From: Gamarada debralockiae
Taxonomy: Eukaryota; Ascomycota; Leotiomycetes; Helotiales; Hyphodiscaceae
Direction of reading: 5' to 3'
Assembly: GCA_002803225.1 (NCBI GenBank)
Contig: NXFV01000014.1
Location: 1-64,000, forward strand
Length of the DNA: 64,000 nt
The notes below the pieces were generated by a model. It was not told the DNA's origin and did not search any database. It saw only the letters and a program-made list of their open reading frames with translations. The stretch's first letter is position 1, and every line of letters begins with the position of its first letter. Below, piece after piece: positions 1 through 10,044 of the stretch. Both the position numbers and the translations under genes were made by a program.

Positions 1-3000
1 CCCTAGGCAGTTGACCGCCAGGAGCGTCGACGTGTGCTCTGCACCGAGCGCCTTCTCGTAGCCCTGCAGTGCCCGCTGGTACATCTGCTCGGCCTGGGTG
101 AGCTTACCCTGGTCCTGGTAGAGAATGCCTAGGCAGTGGACTGAATCGAGCGTCGACGTGTGCTCTGCACCGAGCGCCTTCTCGTAGCCCTGCAGTGCCC
201 GCTGGTACATCTGCTCGGCCTGGGTGAGCTTACCCTGGTCCTGGTAGAGAATGCCTAGGTTATTGACCGCCAGGAGCGTCGACGTGTGCTTTGTACCGAG
301 TGCCTTCTCGTAGCCCTGCAGTGCCCGCTGGAACATCTGCTCGGCCTGGGTGAGCTTACCCTGGTCCTGGTAGAGAATGCCTAGGCAGTGGACTGAATCG
401 AGCGTCGACGTGTGCTCTGCACCGAGCGCCTTCTCGTAGCCCTGCAATGCCCGCTGGTACATCTGCTCGGCCTGGGTAAGCTTGCCCTGGTCCCGGTAGA
501 GAATCCCTAGGTTATTGACCGCTAGGAGCGTCGACGTGTGCTCTGCACCGAGCGCCTTCTCGTAGCCCTGCAGCGCCCGCTGGTACATCTGCTCGGCCTG
601 GGTGAGCTTGCCCTGGTCCCGGTAGAGATTCCCTAGGTTATTGACCGCCAGGAGCGTCGACGTGTGCTCTATACCGAGCGCCTTCTCGTAGCCCTGCAGT
701 GCCCGCTGGAACATCTGCTCGGCCTGGGTGAGCTTGCCCTGGTCCTGGTAGAGAATGCCTAGGTTATTGACCGCCAGGAGCGTCGACGTGTGCTCTGTAC
801 CGAGCGCCTTCTCGTAGCCCTGCAGTGCCCGCTGGTACATCTGCTCGGCCTGGGTGAGCTTGCCCTGGTCCTGGTAGAGAATGCCTAAGTTATTGATTGC
901 ACCTATCACGACTCGATCTTTGGATAGCTTGACCTCAATGACTCCTCCTTCGTGGATAGTACTTTGCTTTGTCTCGATTGTGCATACCCACTGAGAACAC
1001 ACCTGTGCATGAGGTAAAATCCGGCGTTGTAAAGTAGAGTAGTCTCGCGATGAGCTGTGAGGTACGGCCCATCCAACAACCATTACCGCAAGCTGAGCGA
1101 GTTGTGCTCTAGAATCGTCGCCGCCCTGGCGGTAGTATGCCCATCTATGGACGACCGGATGAGTAGCATGGCTCCCTTGGCCTTGGACCCTCTCAATTAA
1201 TGAGTAGTTGCGTAGTAATCCGATCGCATTAGTGAACTCTAACTCGTTGCCTGCAATGTCTCTGATCCATTCTGATAAGCTTGACGCAACAGCCGTAGAC
1301 GCGTTATATGCTGCTGCAAATAAACCATGCCACAAATCTTTGCTGTCAAGGAATGCCCAGAGAAGAAGAAGATTAGCCGCGGCTACGTTCCTATCTCGAA
1401 TAGCATCATACGAGAGAGTCCACGTCGTCCAAACACTGCGATCGGGATAGTCTAGGAGTGGAGCTCCCTCCCAATCACGTGATCCCATAAGCTCCTTCCA
1501 TTTCTGCTCGTAGAACTGAATGTATTTCTGAAGCCAAGTTCCAGTCTCCTGCAGATACGCAGCAGCTTGTGCAATTGCAAGCGGAAGGCCGTCCAACAAG
1601 CTTAATAAGCGGTCGCCCTCAGCTGGGTCTATAGTAGTATTGTTAGCTTAACGCCTATATGTCAATATAATAAAGTCTATACTTACCATACTTCCCCTTA
1701 TACCGGGTCTGAAAAATAGCTCGTGCTTGATCCTGATCAACCTTGCCCAACTGCTGCGAGTCCCCTAACTGCTCTAGCTTGGCTAGTCGAGTTGTGATTA
1801 GCACAGAGCCATGGTCGGCGCCAGGAAAGTAGTGCATCACATCGTATGCATCAGGATCAGGATTATGACCGCTGTAATCCCTATCGACATTGTCGAAGAT
1901 AAGCAGCCACGTAGTGTTGTCCTCCTGAGCAAGCCAGCGCATTACCTCTTGCATAACTATATTGATACCGCCGTTACTACCGGCCGAGTATGTCCTACTC
2001 GACTGGGAAATCTGGCCTTCTGGGATTCTGCTCGCACAGCTTGCAATGCTCTGTAGGAGGTTGTCTTTGCTCCTCCCATCTAGCCAGAATATGGCACTAA
2101 ACTTGCGCTGATGCTGTGAGGCAAACTCTACCGCCAACTGCGTCTTACCTATCCCACCGAGCCCGTGAAGTACAAGTATCTTCTGCCGATAACACTGCCG
2201 TTCTGGGAGAAGCACTCGTTCAAGCTCTGCCATCTCGGCGGGTCGTTCTATAAATTTGCTCACTCTTGGAACACCTTTGAGACTGAAGACTATTTGATAT
2301 TCTCCAGAGTCTATATAAGCATTTAGCTACATGACTAATAAATCAATGAAACAACTAAGAAGTGAAAATCAGGACTGACATTCTCTTCCTGCTATATTGT
2401 TTGCGCATGCCTGCATTTGCTTTAACACACCCTGAGATCCGACATAGCGTCGTGTAGCTGCGGCAATCTCCTTTCTCTTCTTCGACTCCTCGAGTCCGAC
2501 CTCCTCTAACCCTCGATCAACGTTGAACCGGTAGTACTGGCCACTATCCTCGAGGTGCGACTTGTGTCGACGAAACCTCTCTGCCGTCTGCTCTGTCTCT
2601 GTTGCGATTGAAACGAGCGTCTCGCCAATATTTAAGAAGTCGTCCCGAAATGGTTTGAGAGAGGGGACGCCGGTGCCGATCGAGACTAGACATTTGATCT
2701 TGTTCTCAAGCGGCTGCGGCCCCCACATAAGCTGAGCTTGATTCCAGACCTCCCATACTGGATTGTTGGCTCCCGTTGCTCCGTCTACGAACTCTTCTTT
2801 ATACGGTCCGACAGCAATAGGATCGAAGAAAGTGGATGCTGCCGACGTTGCGCGGCACGCTTCCCAGATCTGAACGCTGTTCAAAAGGTCACTTCCGCTG
2901 CGCGGCGACTTGTAGCTTGTAAGGCATACTGTCTCGCTCGTCTCTTTACTTGTCGCGCACACAAATCTAGATTGGTTAATAAATGGCACTTTGGATAGCT

Positions 3001-3469
3001 TTATGCCAACTTTACACTTTGCATGCATTGTCTGACACATCCTTCAGCAGCGCATCCTCCTTTAGTTTTTGTGCTGCAACCACTTCCTTCACAGCTCGTG
3101 TCAGCTCCTCCGCGTCGAACCTGCCCTGAATATTACCCTTTACTGTAACGCGATGTCTCTTCTTCTGAAAAATTCGGTCTGAGAGCGATAAGTAGGCGCC
3201 GATGCTGTCGTCGATAGTCATCTTTAGCCGGCCAAGCATGATGGCGATGAGCCTGATCCGTATTGGTCAACATTTATGCCAATGAATGCGACTATTGCAA
3301 CAACTTACCCACCAGTACTCGTGCCTCCAATCATGTCAAAGTAGTCGCACGGCTTTGGAGGGTTCTCTGGGTTGACAGTCTCCATGAGCTGCTGCAGGAT
3401 CATAAGCGCGGACAGGCCACGGACTCCGCCGCCGTCGAGCGCGAGTAGGCGGAGATCTCTGTCTGGCAT
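1..3469 (-). CDS. NLR-type immune-like receptor: patatin / NB-ARC / TPR (3' end off the window)
   Basis: Fungal STAND protein of the kind linked to non-self recognition and regulated cell death. I read exons 3469..3309, 3252..3016, 2966..2380, 2310..1687 and 1628..<1, separated by 49-69 bp introns, all in phase. The start is the ATG at 3469, just before the glycine-rich loop. The patatin-like phospholipase domain comes first: oxyanion motif DGGGVRG (residues 12-18), nucleophile elbow GTSTG (Ser51) and the dyad Asp in DGA (about Asp194). An NB-ARC NTPase follows, with P-loop GLGGIGKT (about 378-385), Walker B LLIFDNVD and the GSVLITTR sensor motif. Exon 5 carries the ARC/winged-helix region and then kinesin-light-chain-type TPRs. 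All visible catalytic residues are present, so the lipase is probably active. The N-terminus is complete; the C-terminal repeats run off the left edge. Sensing by the TPRs and lipase-driven death are inferences from the family. Confidence 0.9.
2..884 (-). repeat. Seven tandem 126-bp TPR-coding repeats
   Basis: Seven consecutive 126-bp units (starting near 2, 128, 254, 380, 506, 632 and 758, with the next boundary at 884) each encode one 42-residue TPR of the kinesin-light-chain type on the minus strand, with the core QGKLTQAEQMYQRALQGYE. The units differ at only a few bases and the array continues past the left edge. The sparse variation is concentrated at a few positions such as Tyr/Trp-adjacent codons and the CLG/NLG junction. 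This degree of nucleotide identity implies recent unit duplication or gene conversion within the array. Confidence 0.92.
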
Positions 3470-5242
3470 CGTTGGAGCAAAGGAGTCTCAGTGAATCTTG
3501 AATTGCTGAGTCGGCATGCAAAGTGGATTGTTGAGTTAGGAGGTGGATGCTGGATTATGGCTGGCGTTCGTTTATCAGCTCAGCTGAACAACAATCGTGG
3601 CACACGCGGCTACGCCCGCGGCAATTCAGCCAATTGCGGAAACCTGTTAGGGCTCATGATCTGTGTCGTTCGATTGCATGCTAGGTTCAGCTATGGTGCT
3701 ATGGCATGATCGGGGATTGGAAAAAGAGGAAGGAAGGATAGGAAGATTGATGGGGCAGGATGGTGGGGTAAACCGCCAATTCTGCCTCCTGGTCCGCTCT
3801 GCGGTTAGCTTTGAAGTACAACCGGGCAGGGGTGCACAGCCCACAAGTGCCTGGAAATGGACCCAGCTAAAAATAATTAACTAAAAAACCAGCGACACCC
3901 AATTCGCCTTCTACTGTAATCAACTTAGTACTTAAACATAACTGAATATCTTTATCTGATTTCATGGTATTTCTATATGGGTTTAAGGAAGCCAATTGAA
4001 AACTAAGAAATTCCATTTTCTTATAAAAATATATGTAATCGAAGTGACGCATTCGCTTCCGCGTGACAACTCGATATAGGGTAAGGGCCTCATGGGAGTG
4101 GGCTGGTTATTAGTCCTGACCTGAAACGTTTATAGAATTGATTGCCGCTCTCTTGCCCTGGTGTGGTTAGCACTTAAGGTGTGGCGCTTACTCCATTTTG
4201 TAAGACCACGCCATCCACTGTAATTCGTGGATATACAGCTTAAATAATTTGCAATAAATCTGTAAACTAAAAAGTTATGCTGCTAAATAGTTTTCATATT
4301 ATTTAACGCGCAAAGGGGGAGTTAGTGGTGTTAATAGGCATAAATGCGGATTTCAAATTTAAATGTTCCTTATTAAATTCTGCCACATTTCACTATCTTC
4401 TATTTGCGTACCAAATTTTTACTTTGGCGCTTTTATAGGGTGGGAATTGTCCCGTGAATCGGAGCAGTGAAACAAGTCTAGACGCAAGCGCCGAGATGCT
4501 AAGCATGAGGGTTTTGTTGAAGTGATTACCGCCTAGGGGAGGGCGGCAGCTTTGCCAACAGAGATGTGAAAGGCGGCTAGCTGTCGCCACAGGGGCCGCG
4601 CTTAGTGAAATATTTTCTTACTTGATACTCATAGACCGAAACTCGGCCATCTATCCCACCCGGCCAGCGACCTCTTTAGAGGCTTCCAGATCATTGATTG
4701 ATTATTGTGCTCTAAATGCAGCTTTAATAGACCCATTTCGACCTCGCAGCCAACCCGGAAACTGTAACCTCCTGGTTGAAACAGTGGCTTCTTACTGATT
4801 TGCATTTGGAATCTGGCCAAAACCAAGTCACTAGCTCTAGCCATCGGCCAGAACCATAAGACCAGAATGTATCAACTTTGCTCTCAACATTTCTAAGGTA
4901 AGTATCCTTGAAGTTGTCAATCCTGCTTCATTTAGCGCCTCAATGAATGCAGCATAGTTCTCGAAATCATCCGGTCGTGTTTGGACTGTGTCCCATTTCG
5001 AAGCGATCACTTCCGGTCAAGTTGAATTCTATATTACCTGCGAGTTCAGTTACGTAACTATCTTTACATGCCTCCATGTTATTATAATAAGTAGTGAAAG
5101 CCTGCCCTGCCCATCTCCTATCTCTGTCCAGTAATCGTTACCGTTCTCAACTTTCAACCTGCCTTAGTTTCTTCGGTCTGTTTACCAATCAAAACAATTT
5201 ACCATTCCAGTTTCAGTTAAGGGTCACAGTCCGCCATTAGCA
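3470..5242. other. Intergenic region without a recognisable gene
   Basis: This separates the 5' end of the NLR gene from the next gene. It contains only short open frames without recognisable motifs. From about 3880 to 4460 it becomes AT-rich. I see no tRNA, terminal inverted repeat or splice-supported exon. Confidence 0.5.
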
Positions 5243-5359
5243 GTAAGTCCTCCTGGATAAGTCTTACCAGGAATTAAAGTCTCTTTCTAACTTGAAAATT
5301 TTTGTATTAGGACCCAAAGCACCTTGGCACTCCTTTTATCTCAACTCTCCGCATTCAAA

Positions 5360-6196
5360 ATGACCAGAATTGGCAACCTCGAGGTCTACACAGACCAGCG
5401 CGGCCCATACGAGCGACTTTCATCGAACTCGTCCCGGTACGCAACCGTAGAGTCTGTCATACACCTAGGTCTCAGCATCCTCGAAAGCCCCCAAGGAAGG
5501 CAGAGCCTGGTCGACATCGCCACCAAGATTGTCGCGGAGCGCAATGCCAAGAAGAAGCCTGTGTCCCATCTCTATAACCGCCCCCTCTATGAAATGCCCA
5601 GGTGCATGGACAGATTCCTACGGAAAATAAGAGGCAACTTCCCCACGGTATATCTCACTCATATGGATGGGGAGGGCGCGGCTGTCAAAAGAGATTGGGG
5701 CAATGACAGGGCTCAATACGACCGCAAGATTGCTGTGCACTTAGAACTGAATAGGGCAGTTATCAACAACATGATATATGCACGCCAGCAGCCTAACAAC
5801 GTCGCCCGTGACAACTACAACATGTTCAAGTATCAAATGGGCATCACGATTGCCCACGAGATAGTCTACTTCCTTACTGGCTCCCTGACCAGCACTGCGC
5901 GGCCTAATACTCCCCCAGGTGTTTCACTGGCCCCGTATAGGAACATGAGGGCTGGCGAGGCTGGCCGTTACTGGGAATCCATTCTTCTGGGTGGTGTGAT
6001 TGAGTTTTATGAGGATATCCGAGACCCCTTAAGAGTGAGACAGGCCGGAATACCCTACCTGATCGACGATAGGCGCAGTAGCGCGCCTGCTAGGCAGATC
6101 TCGATGAACTACATCGATGCCTTCGTGAATGGCAGTAAGTCTAACCCTGCTTTAGCCCAGCCCACAAGGCGTTATGTCCCTCCCGTGCCCGACTGA
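5360..6196 (+). CDS. Fungal hypothetical protein with a degenerate zincin-like HExxY motif
   Basis: 278-residue single-exon protein. The first in-frame ATG is at 5360 in a good context (A at -3); the frame upstream has no ATG. A probable 5'-UTR intron lies at 5243-5310 (GTAAGT donor, TTCTAAC branch site, TTAG acceptor). The most informative stretch is around residues 163-210: a helix with HEIVY at 166-170, then GEAGRYWE at 199-206. That layout resembles a zinc metallopeptidase helix (HExxH plus a downstream Glu region), but the second metal His is Tyr. I see no signal peptide or membrane segment. Likely a non-catalytic relative of a fungal secreted-peptidase-like family, or a protein of unknown role. 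The family link is recalled from pattern rather than searched. Confidence 0.6.
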   Translation: MTRIGNLEVYTDQRGPYERLSSNSSRYATVESVIHLGLSILESPQGRQSLVDIATKIVAERNAKKKPVSHLYNRPLYEMPRCMDRFLRKIRGNFPTVYLTHMDGEGAAVKRDWGNDRAQYDRKIAVHLELNRAVINNMIYARQQPNNVARDNYNMFKYQMGITIAHEIVYFLTGSLTSTARPNTPPGVSLAPYRNMRAGEAGRYWESILLGGVIEFYEDIRDPLRVRQAGIPYLIDDRRSSAPARQISMNYIDAFVNGSKSNPALAQPTRRYVPPVPD

Positions 6197-6370
6197 ACTA
6201 TTGAGAACTATCGAGAACTAACAAATGTCAGACCTCTCCTTCCCAGTCCGCCTTTCTAGCAATGCCCAACCTACTACCCGTACCGCCTTGCGCAGAATTA
6301 TGAGAGAGACGTCGGAGCTGCGCTCGCGACGGAATGCCCCAGCTATCACTTCCCCGCCGCTTGGCAGCAC

Positions 6371-6508
6371 CTGTCAAATCAGACGATATGGTGTGGTAAA
6401 ATCATGTATGTGTTGATATCTCTAAGGAGGGAAGAATTGGAGGGTTGCCAGAACCCGAGATATGTGTACACAACCGTTGCCATAGCAACAACCAGAGCCA
6501 TCTGACAG
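6371..6508 (+). mobile_element. Short inverted-repeat element, copy A (MITE-like)
   Basis: A 138-bp unit beginning CTGTCAAAT and ending ATCTGACAG, giving 9-bp imperfect terminal inverted repeats. It is flanked by CAC on both sides, a possible 3-bp target duplication. About 90% identical over its length to the inverted copy at 37975-38107. It contains the palindromic sequence GTTGCCATAGCAAC at 6476-6489, which fits the RFX X-box consensus. No coding capacity, so it is non-autonomous. Confidence 0.65.
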
Positions 6509-7005
6509 CACCCCCTCCGGCTCGGGCGGGGTCAATAGTACTTCCTACCGGAGGCTGCCGGCCCGATTCCAGTACTGAAATATCCAGGTTTCGATTGAGA
6601 GTGTGCAAGTTATTTTTTGTTCACCTAGTATTGCCGATAAGGTTGACCTTTCCGAACAGAAACAGGTTTCGCAGTTAGGATTTAGGTTAAATAACTGGCT
6701 ATTAGCACCTGGGACACCATAGAATGATCTACCACTTGTTCGCGTAATAGAAAATGTACCTTCAGATAAGAGAAGTTGTTGCAATATGTTTCTCCACGAT
6801 ATCGTTGCGTTCTCTGTGCATTAAAGAAGTTTATGGAATGATATGCTTTTAATTATGTGCAGTAATCCCATTAAGGGTCCAAGATCGGCTTTGTGGGTAT
6901 ACTTTGGAAGTCGCCTGTGAGCTGATTGAGACCCCTGAAAGCGCATTACGTGCACACCCCTGTTTCTGCTGATAAAGTGGGTCAAATCGCGTCGCGTCAA
7001 CCCGA
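6509..7005. other. Intergenic region upstream of PRI2
   Basis: No coding signal. It follows the MITE-like unit and leads into the PRI2 promoter. The last part contains CG-rich words of the GTCGCG type next to the MCB-like site described separately. Confidence 0.5.
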
Positions 7006-7011
7006 ACGCGT
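7006..7011 (+). promoter_or_regulatory. MluI cell-cycle box (ACGCGT) upstream of PRI2
   Basis: ACGCGT lies about 140 bp before the PRI2 ATG. In yeasts this word is the binding site of the MBF (Mbp1/Swi6) G1/S factor and occurs upstream of replication genes, primase subunits included. A single site can occur by chance; position and gene identity make it plausible. Confidence 0.45.
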
Positions 7012-7149
7012 CTTCGAACTTCGCGACAACTTCCTTTGAAAGTATTGACCACTTCAACTTTGCAATTGACGAACATCACGACGAAAGCGATTGAACGGTA
7101 GTTGAAGCAACAACTGGGAATTGAGAAATCGTCGCAACGAGTCGCAACG

Positions 7150-8866
7150 ATGATCCGACAAGACTTCGCCCGCATCGATCCCAAACGACGAAACAATGTC
7201 GACCACCGCAAGAAACAATTCGCGACGCCCACTTACCAGAATCTGCAGTACGAGCATCGATTGAACTTTTACGTTACCCCTCCAACGGCTGATATCACAC
7301 TGGAGCAATTTGAGCAATGGGCTATTGATCGTTTAAGAGGTATGCCTTCCTCCCTTCCCTCCCCAAACCCAGAATTTCAGTACTGATGATGGATGTGTAC
7401 AGTGTTGGCAGAACTCGAAGCCTGCTCTTTCAGAAACCGCTCCTTCGAAGAAACAGCCGCACATATGAAGCCCCTCTTGGCTAAATACCTACCCCTCTCC
7501 TCATCTTCCAACTCACCCACCCTGCAATCCGAACGCCAAAAAGATCACTACTCGCACTTCATCCTGCGTCTCGCATTCGCCTCTACCGAAGATCTGCGGC
7601 GTCGATTCTCCCGTGTCGAAACGATGCTTTTCCGTCTCAGATTCCAAAGCGATGATGCTAGAGACCGAATGAACTTTGTGGAGAGTTTGAATCTGGATTG
7701 GGAAATTGCGAGCGAAGAAGAGAAGAGGGAGTACAGCGAGGAGTTGAAGGCAGCGGGAGGCGGATACCCGAAACGGATTGAAGAGGAGAGCTATTTCAAG
7801 GTTGATTGGGAGCGCGTGCCAGAGTTAGTAGAGTCGAGAAGAGTGTTCTTAAGAGGTGGGAAGGCGTTTGTTCCTGGACGCGAGCAGGCAAGTATGATTG
7901 TGGCGGAGTTTGCATCGAAGCTGGATAAGGCGCTCGAAGTAAGTTCTTGTCCACTGATCGAGTTTTGGAGGGGTGTTGCTGATGTGTAGTGGATAGTTGA
8001 CATCCCGCGCCCTCCCCCGCCTCGACGAAGACGATCGCTTAACTCCCATCCTAACGCACCTCTCCAACAACTTCACTACGCCCGACGCCTCCTACTCCAC
8101 AACCACAGCACCTATCCCCGGCGCCGAAATCACAGCGCGGAATATCGACACGCTGTCCGCCTCCTTCCCTCTCTGCATGCAGAATCTCCATCGCTCTCTC
8201 CGTCGGGACGCTCATCTCAAACATTACGGTCGTCTCCAATACACTCTTTTCCTTAAAGGAATTGGGCTTAATTTGGAGGAGTGTTTGTTGTTTTGGAGAC
8301 AAGGCTTCAATAAGATTACTGACGATACGTTTAATAAGGAATATAGGTATAATGTTCGTCATGCGTATGGTGATGTGGGTGGGGATTCGAATAGGAGGGG
8401 TAATGGGTATAGTCCGTTTAGCTGTCAGAAGATTTTGACGGAACATCCGCCGGGACCGGGAGAATCTCACGGATGTCCGTACCGTCATTTCTCTGTCGAC
8501 AACCTTACGGCTTTACTTCAAGCTGTTGGTGTTAAGGACCAGGAGGTACTAAGGGGGGTGAAGGAGGACAAGGAGAAACAGAAGTTTCATTTGGCTTGTA
8601 ATAGGTATGCCCCCTCTCCTTTATGGAACCTTGTATTCTGTTGCACTAAGAGTACTTGTGCTAATTGAACTCTGTGCAGGGTCTTTGAATACGCGCATAA
8701 ACAGGAAATCAAAAAGGTCACAGATGATGGCACGTGGGGCGCTGCACAGCTGGAGACGATAGTTCACCCGAATGAGTATTTTAAGCGCAGCTACTTGCTC
8801 AAAAACTTAGCGAAGGGCCAGGATGAGGTTGAGGGTGGAGAGAGGGATGTTAAGATGGAAGAGTGA
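7150..8866 (+). CDS. PRI2: DNA primase large subunit
   Basis: Regulatory, iron-sulphur subunit of the Pol alpha-primase complex; it supports RNA primer synthesis in nuclear DNA replication. Exons 7150..7339, 7403..7938, 7997..8604 and 8680..8866 (introns 63, 58 and 75 bp; branch sites visible) give 506 aa, close to the yeast length of 528. The ATG at 7150 starts MIRQDFARIDPKRR, matching the family's basic N-terminus; the frame further upstream has no ATG. Family signatures include TLEQFEQWAIDRL, YYSHFILRL-like DHYSHFILRL, FASKL and HYGRLQYTLFLKGIGL. All four [4Fe-4S] ligands are present: Cys302 (PLCMQNL), Cys385 (FSCQKIL), Cys402 (HGCPYR) and Cys443 (LACNR). There are no frame breaks. An MCB-type site lies upstream. 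Confidence 0.95.
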
Positions 8867-9287
8867 TTATGCATGGATGGCTTGGTTGGTGGAGTTCTGG
8901 TGTTTGGGTTCCGAATAGGGGTTATGGTTAATGATGGATGGAACGGGGCTCCTGTAAATTGATTGGAATCAAGCACAATACATTTCACGACGACATATTA
9001 TCCTCATATTGTATAGTCCGAATGAAACAATGAAACTTGAGCCTGAAATTGGAAAATGTGCCCACACGTGACAGCGTGATCTGCACGCAATTTCAAGACG
9101 CGCAAAGCCGGTTCTGGTATTCGCTGCTGTTTGCTCACCTCAATCGCATCTGCACCTTTGAACTGCTTTCGATCTCTAATGCAGAAAGCACTTTCATCAA
9201 TTCTAAGTCAAAGTAGCATCCCTAATCTCAATCTTTTAATCCGATAGGTATCCCAATTGTGGGCCTCTTGAACGGCCGGTGGACGCC
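8867..9287. other. Intergenic region downstream of PRI2
   Basis: 3' flank of PRI2. No open frame with recognisable motifs and no repeat seen. Confidence 0.45.
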
Positions 9288-9357
9288 ATGTCTACAGAGG
9301 CACAAACGTTGAGAGAGGAGGGCAATGTGCTCTATAAGGTGGGGAAGCTGGTCTAAG
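9288..9357 (+). pseudogene. TPR-protein N-terminal fragment
   Basis: From the ATG at 9288 the frame reads LREEGNVLYKVGKLV and then meets TAA directly before a GTAATA donor-like site. The EGNxLYKxGKL pattern is the standard first TPR helix of fungal TPR and TPR/SET proteins. The next 700 bp hold no continuation I can join to it. It is best read as the truncated 5' end of a lost gene; a chance match over so few residues is possible. Confidence 0.35.
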
Positions 9358-10040
9358 GTAATACAATCTATACTAGTGGGAAAGGGGCGGTGAATAAGCA
9401 TTTTGGTGTGATGAAAACCAGTTAATCGCCATCGGATCAGCTAAATTCAAATATCGGGGATTGGCAGCTAAGAATCTTACGAATCTGTAAGGCAAGCCTC
9501 TGTTTACTTAACCATTCTAGCTCCTTGAAAGAGACAAAGTCCAGGTTGAGGCACCAAGGGAGACTCGATTTCCAAACTTCCAGGTCGCCGTCCAACTTCA
9601 AAACAATTTCGGATTTTCATTTCAAGTCAAGGATAATGCTCTGAGAGTAAAGTTCCCTTGAAGTAGTTAGAGAATTGTGGATAATGAGACCTGGAGAGAG
9701 AGTATTGAGGTAGGCGAATTCTCACAACCTGACTGGGACTGGTTAGGCCACTAAATGTCAATTAAAATGTATAATTCAACCTGCGAGCAAAATTGAATGG
9801 ACTACATCTGATTTAGGATAAGGGAGAGGATATTCAGATGGAGTACACAAACAACTGGCTCGACCAAAAGAGCTTGATATCTCACTGAGTGAAGAGTCAG
9901 TTTTACTAGCTGAGGAAGACACATCAGCTTGCGAAGTGTTTACATTTTTGGCGAGTAAATGCACCTGGGAGGGGATTCATATTAGTTTGAATAGTAAGCA
10001 TGATGGTAAATATAGACGGCTTTGGGGTGTAACTTACCAT
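9358..10040. other. Non-coding stretch between two relics
   Basis: Short open frames only. Some of it may be eroded 3' sequence of the adjacent Zn2Cys6 relic, which reads right to left and fades near 10045, but I cannot align any segment with confidence. Confidence 0.35.
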
Positions 10041-10044
10041 TAAG

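Noticed and set aside
2..884. CRISPR-like array (regular repeat spacing)
   Set aside because: Repeats are contiguous 126-bp coding TPR units with no unique spacers, in a eukaryotic gene.
5324..5359. Upstream extension of the 5360 gene
   Set aside because: The frame upstream begins with TTG, not ATG, and the sequence lies just after a likely 5'-UTR intron.
7102..7149. Extended N-terminus for PRI2
   Set aside because: No ATG in frame before 7150, and the ATG at 7150 matches the family's N-terminal length.
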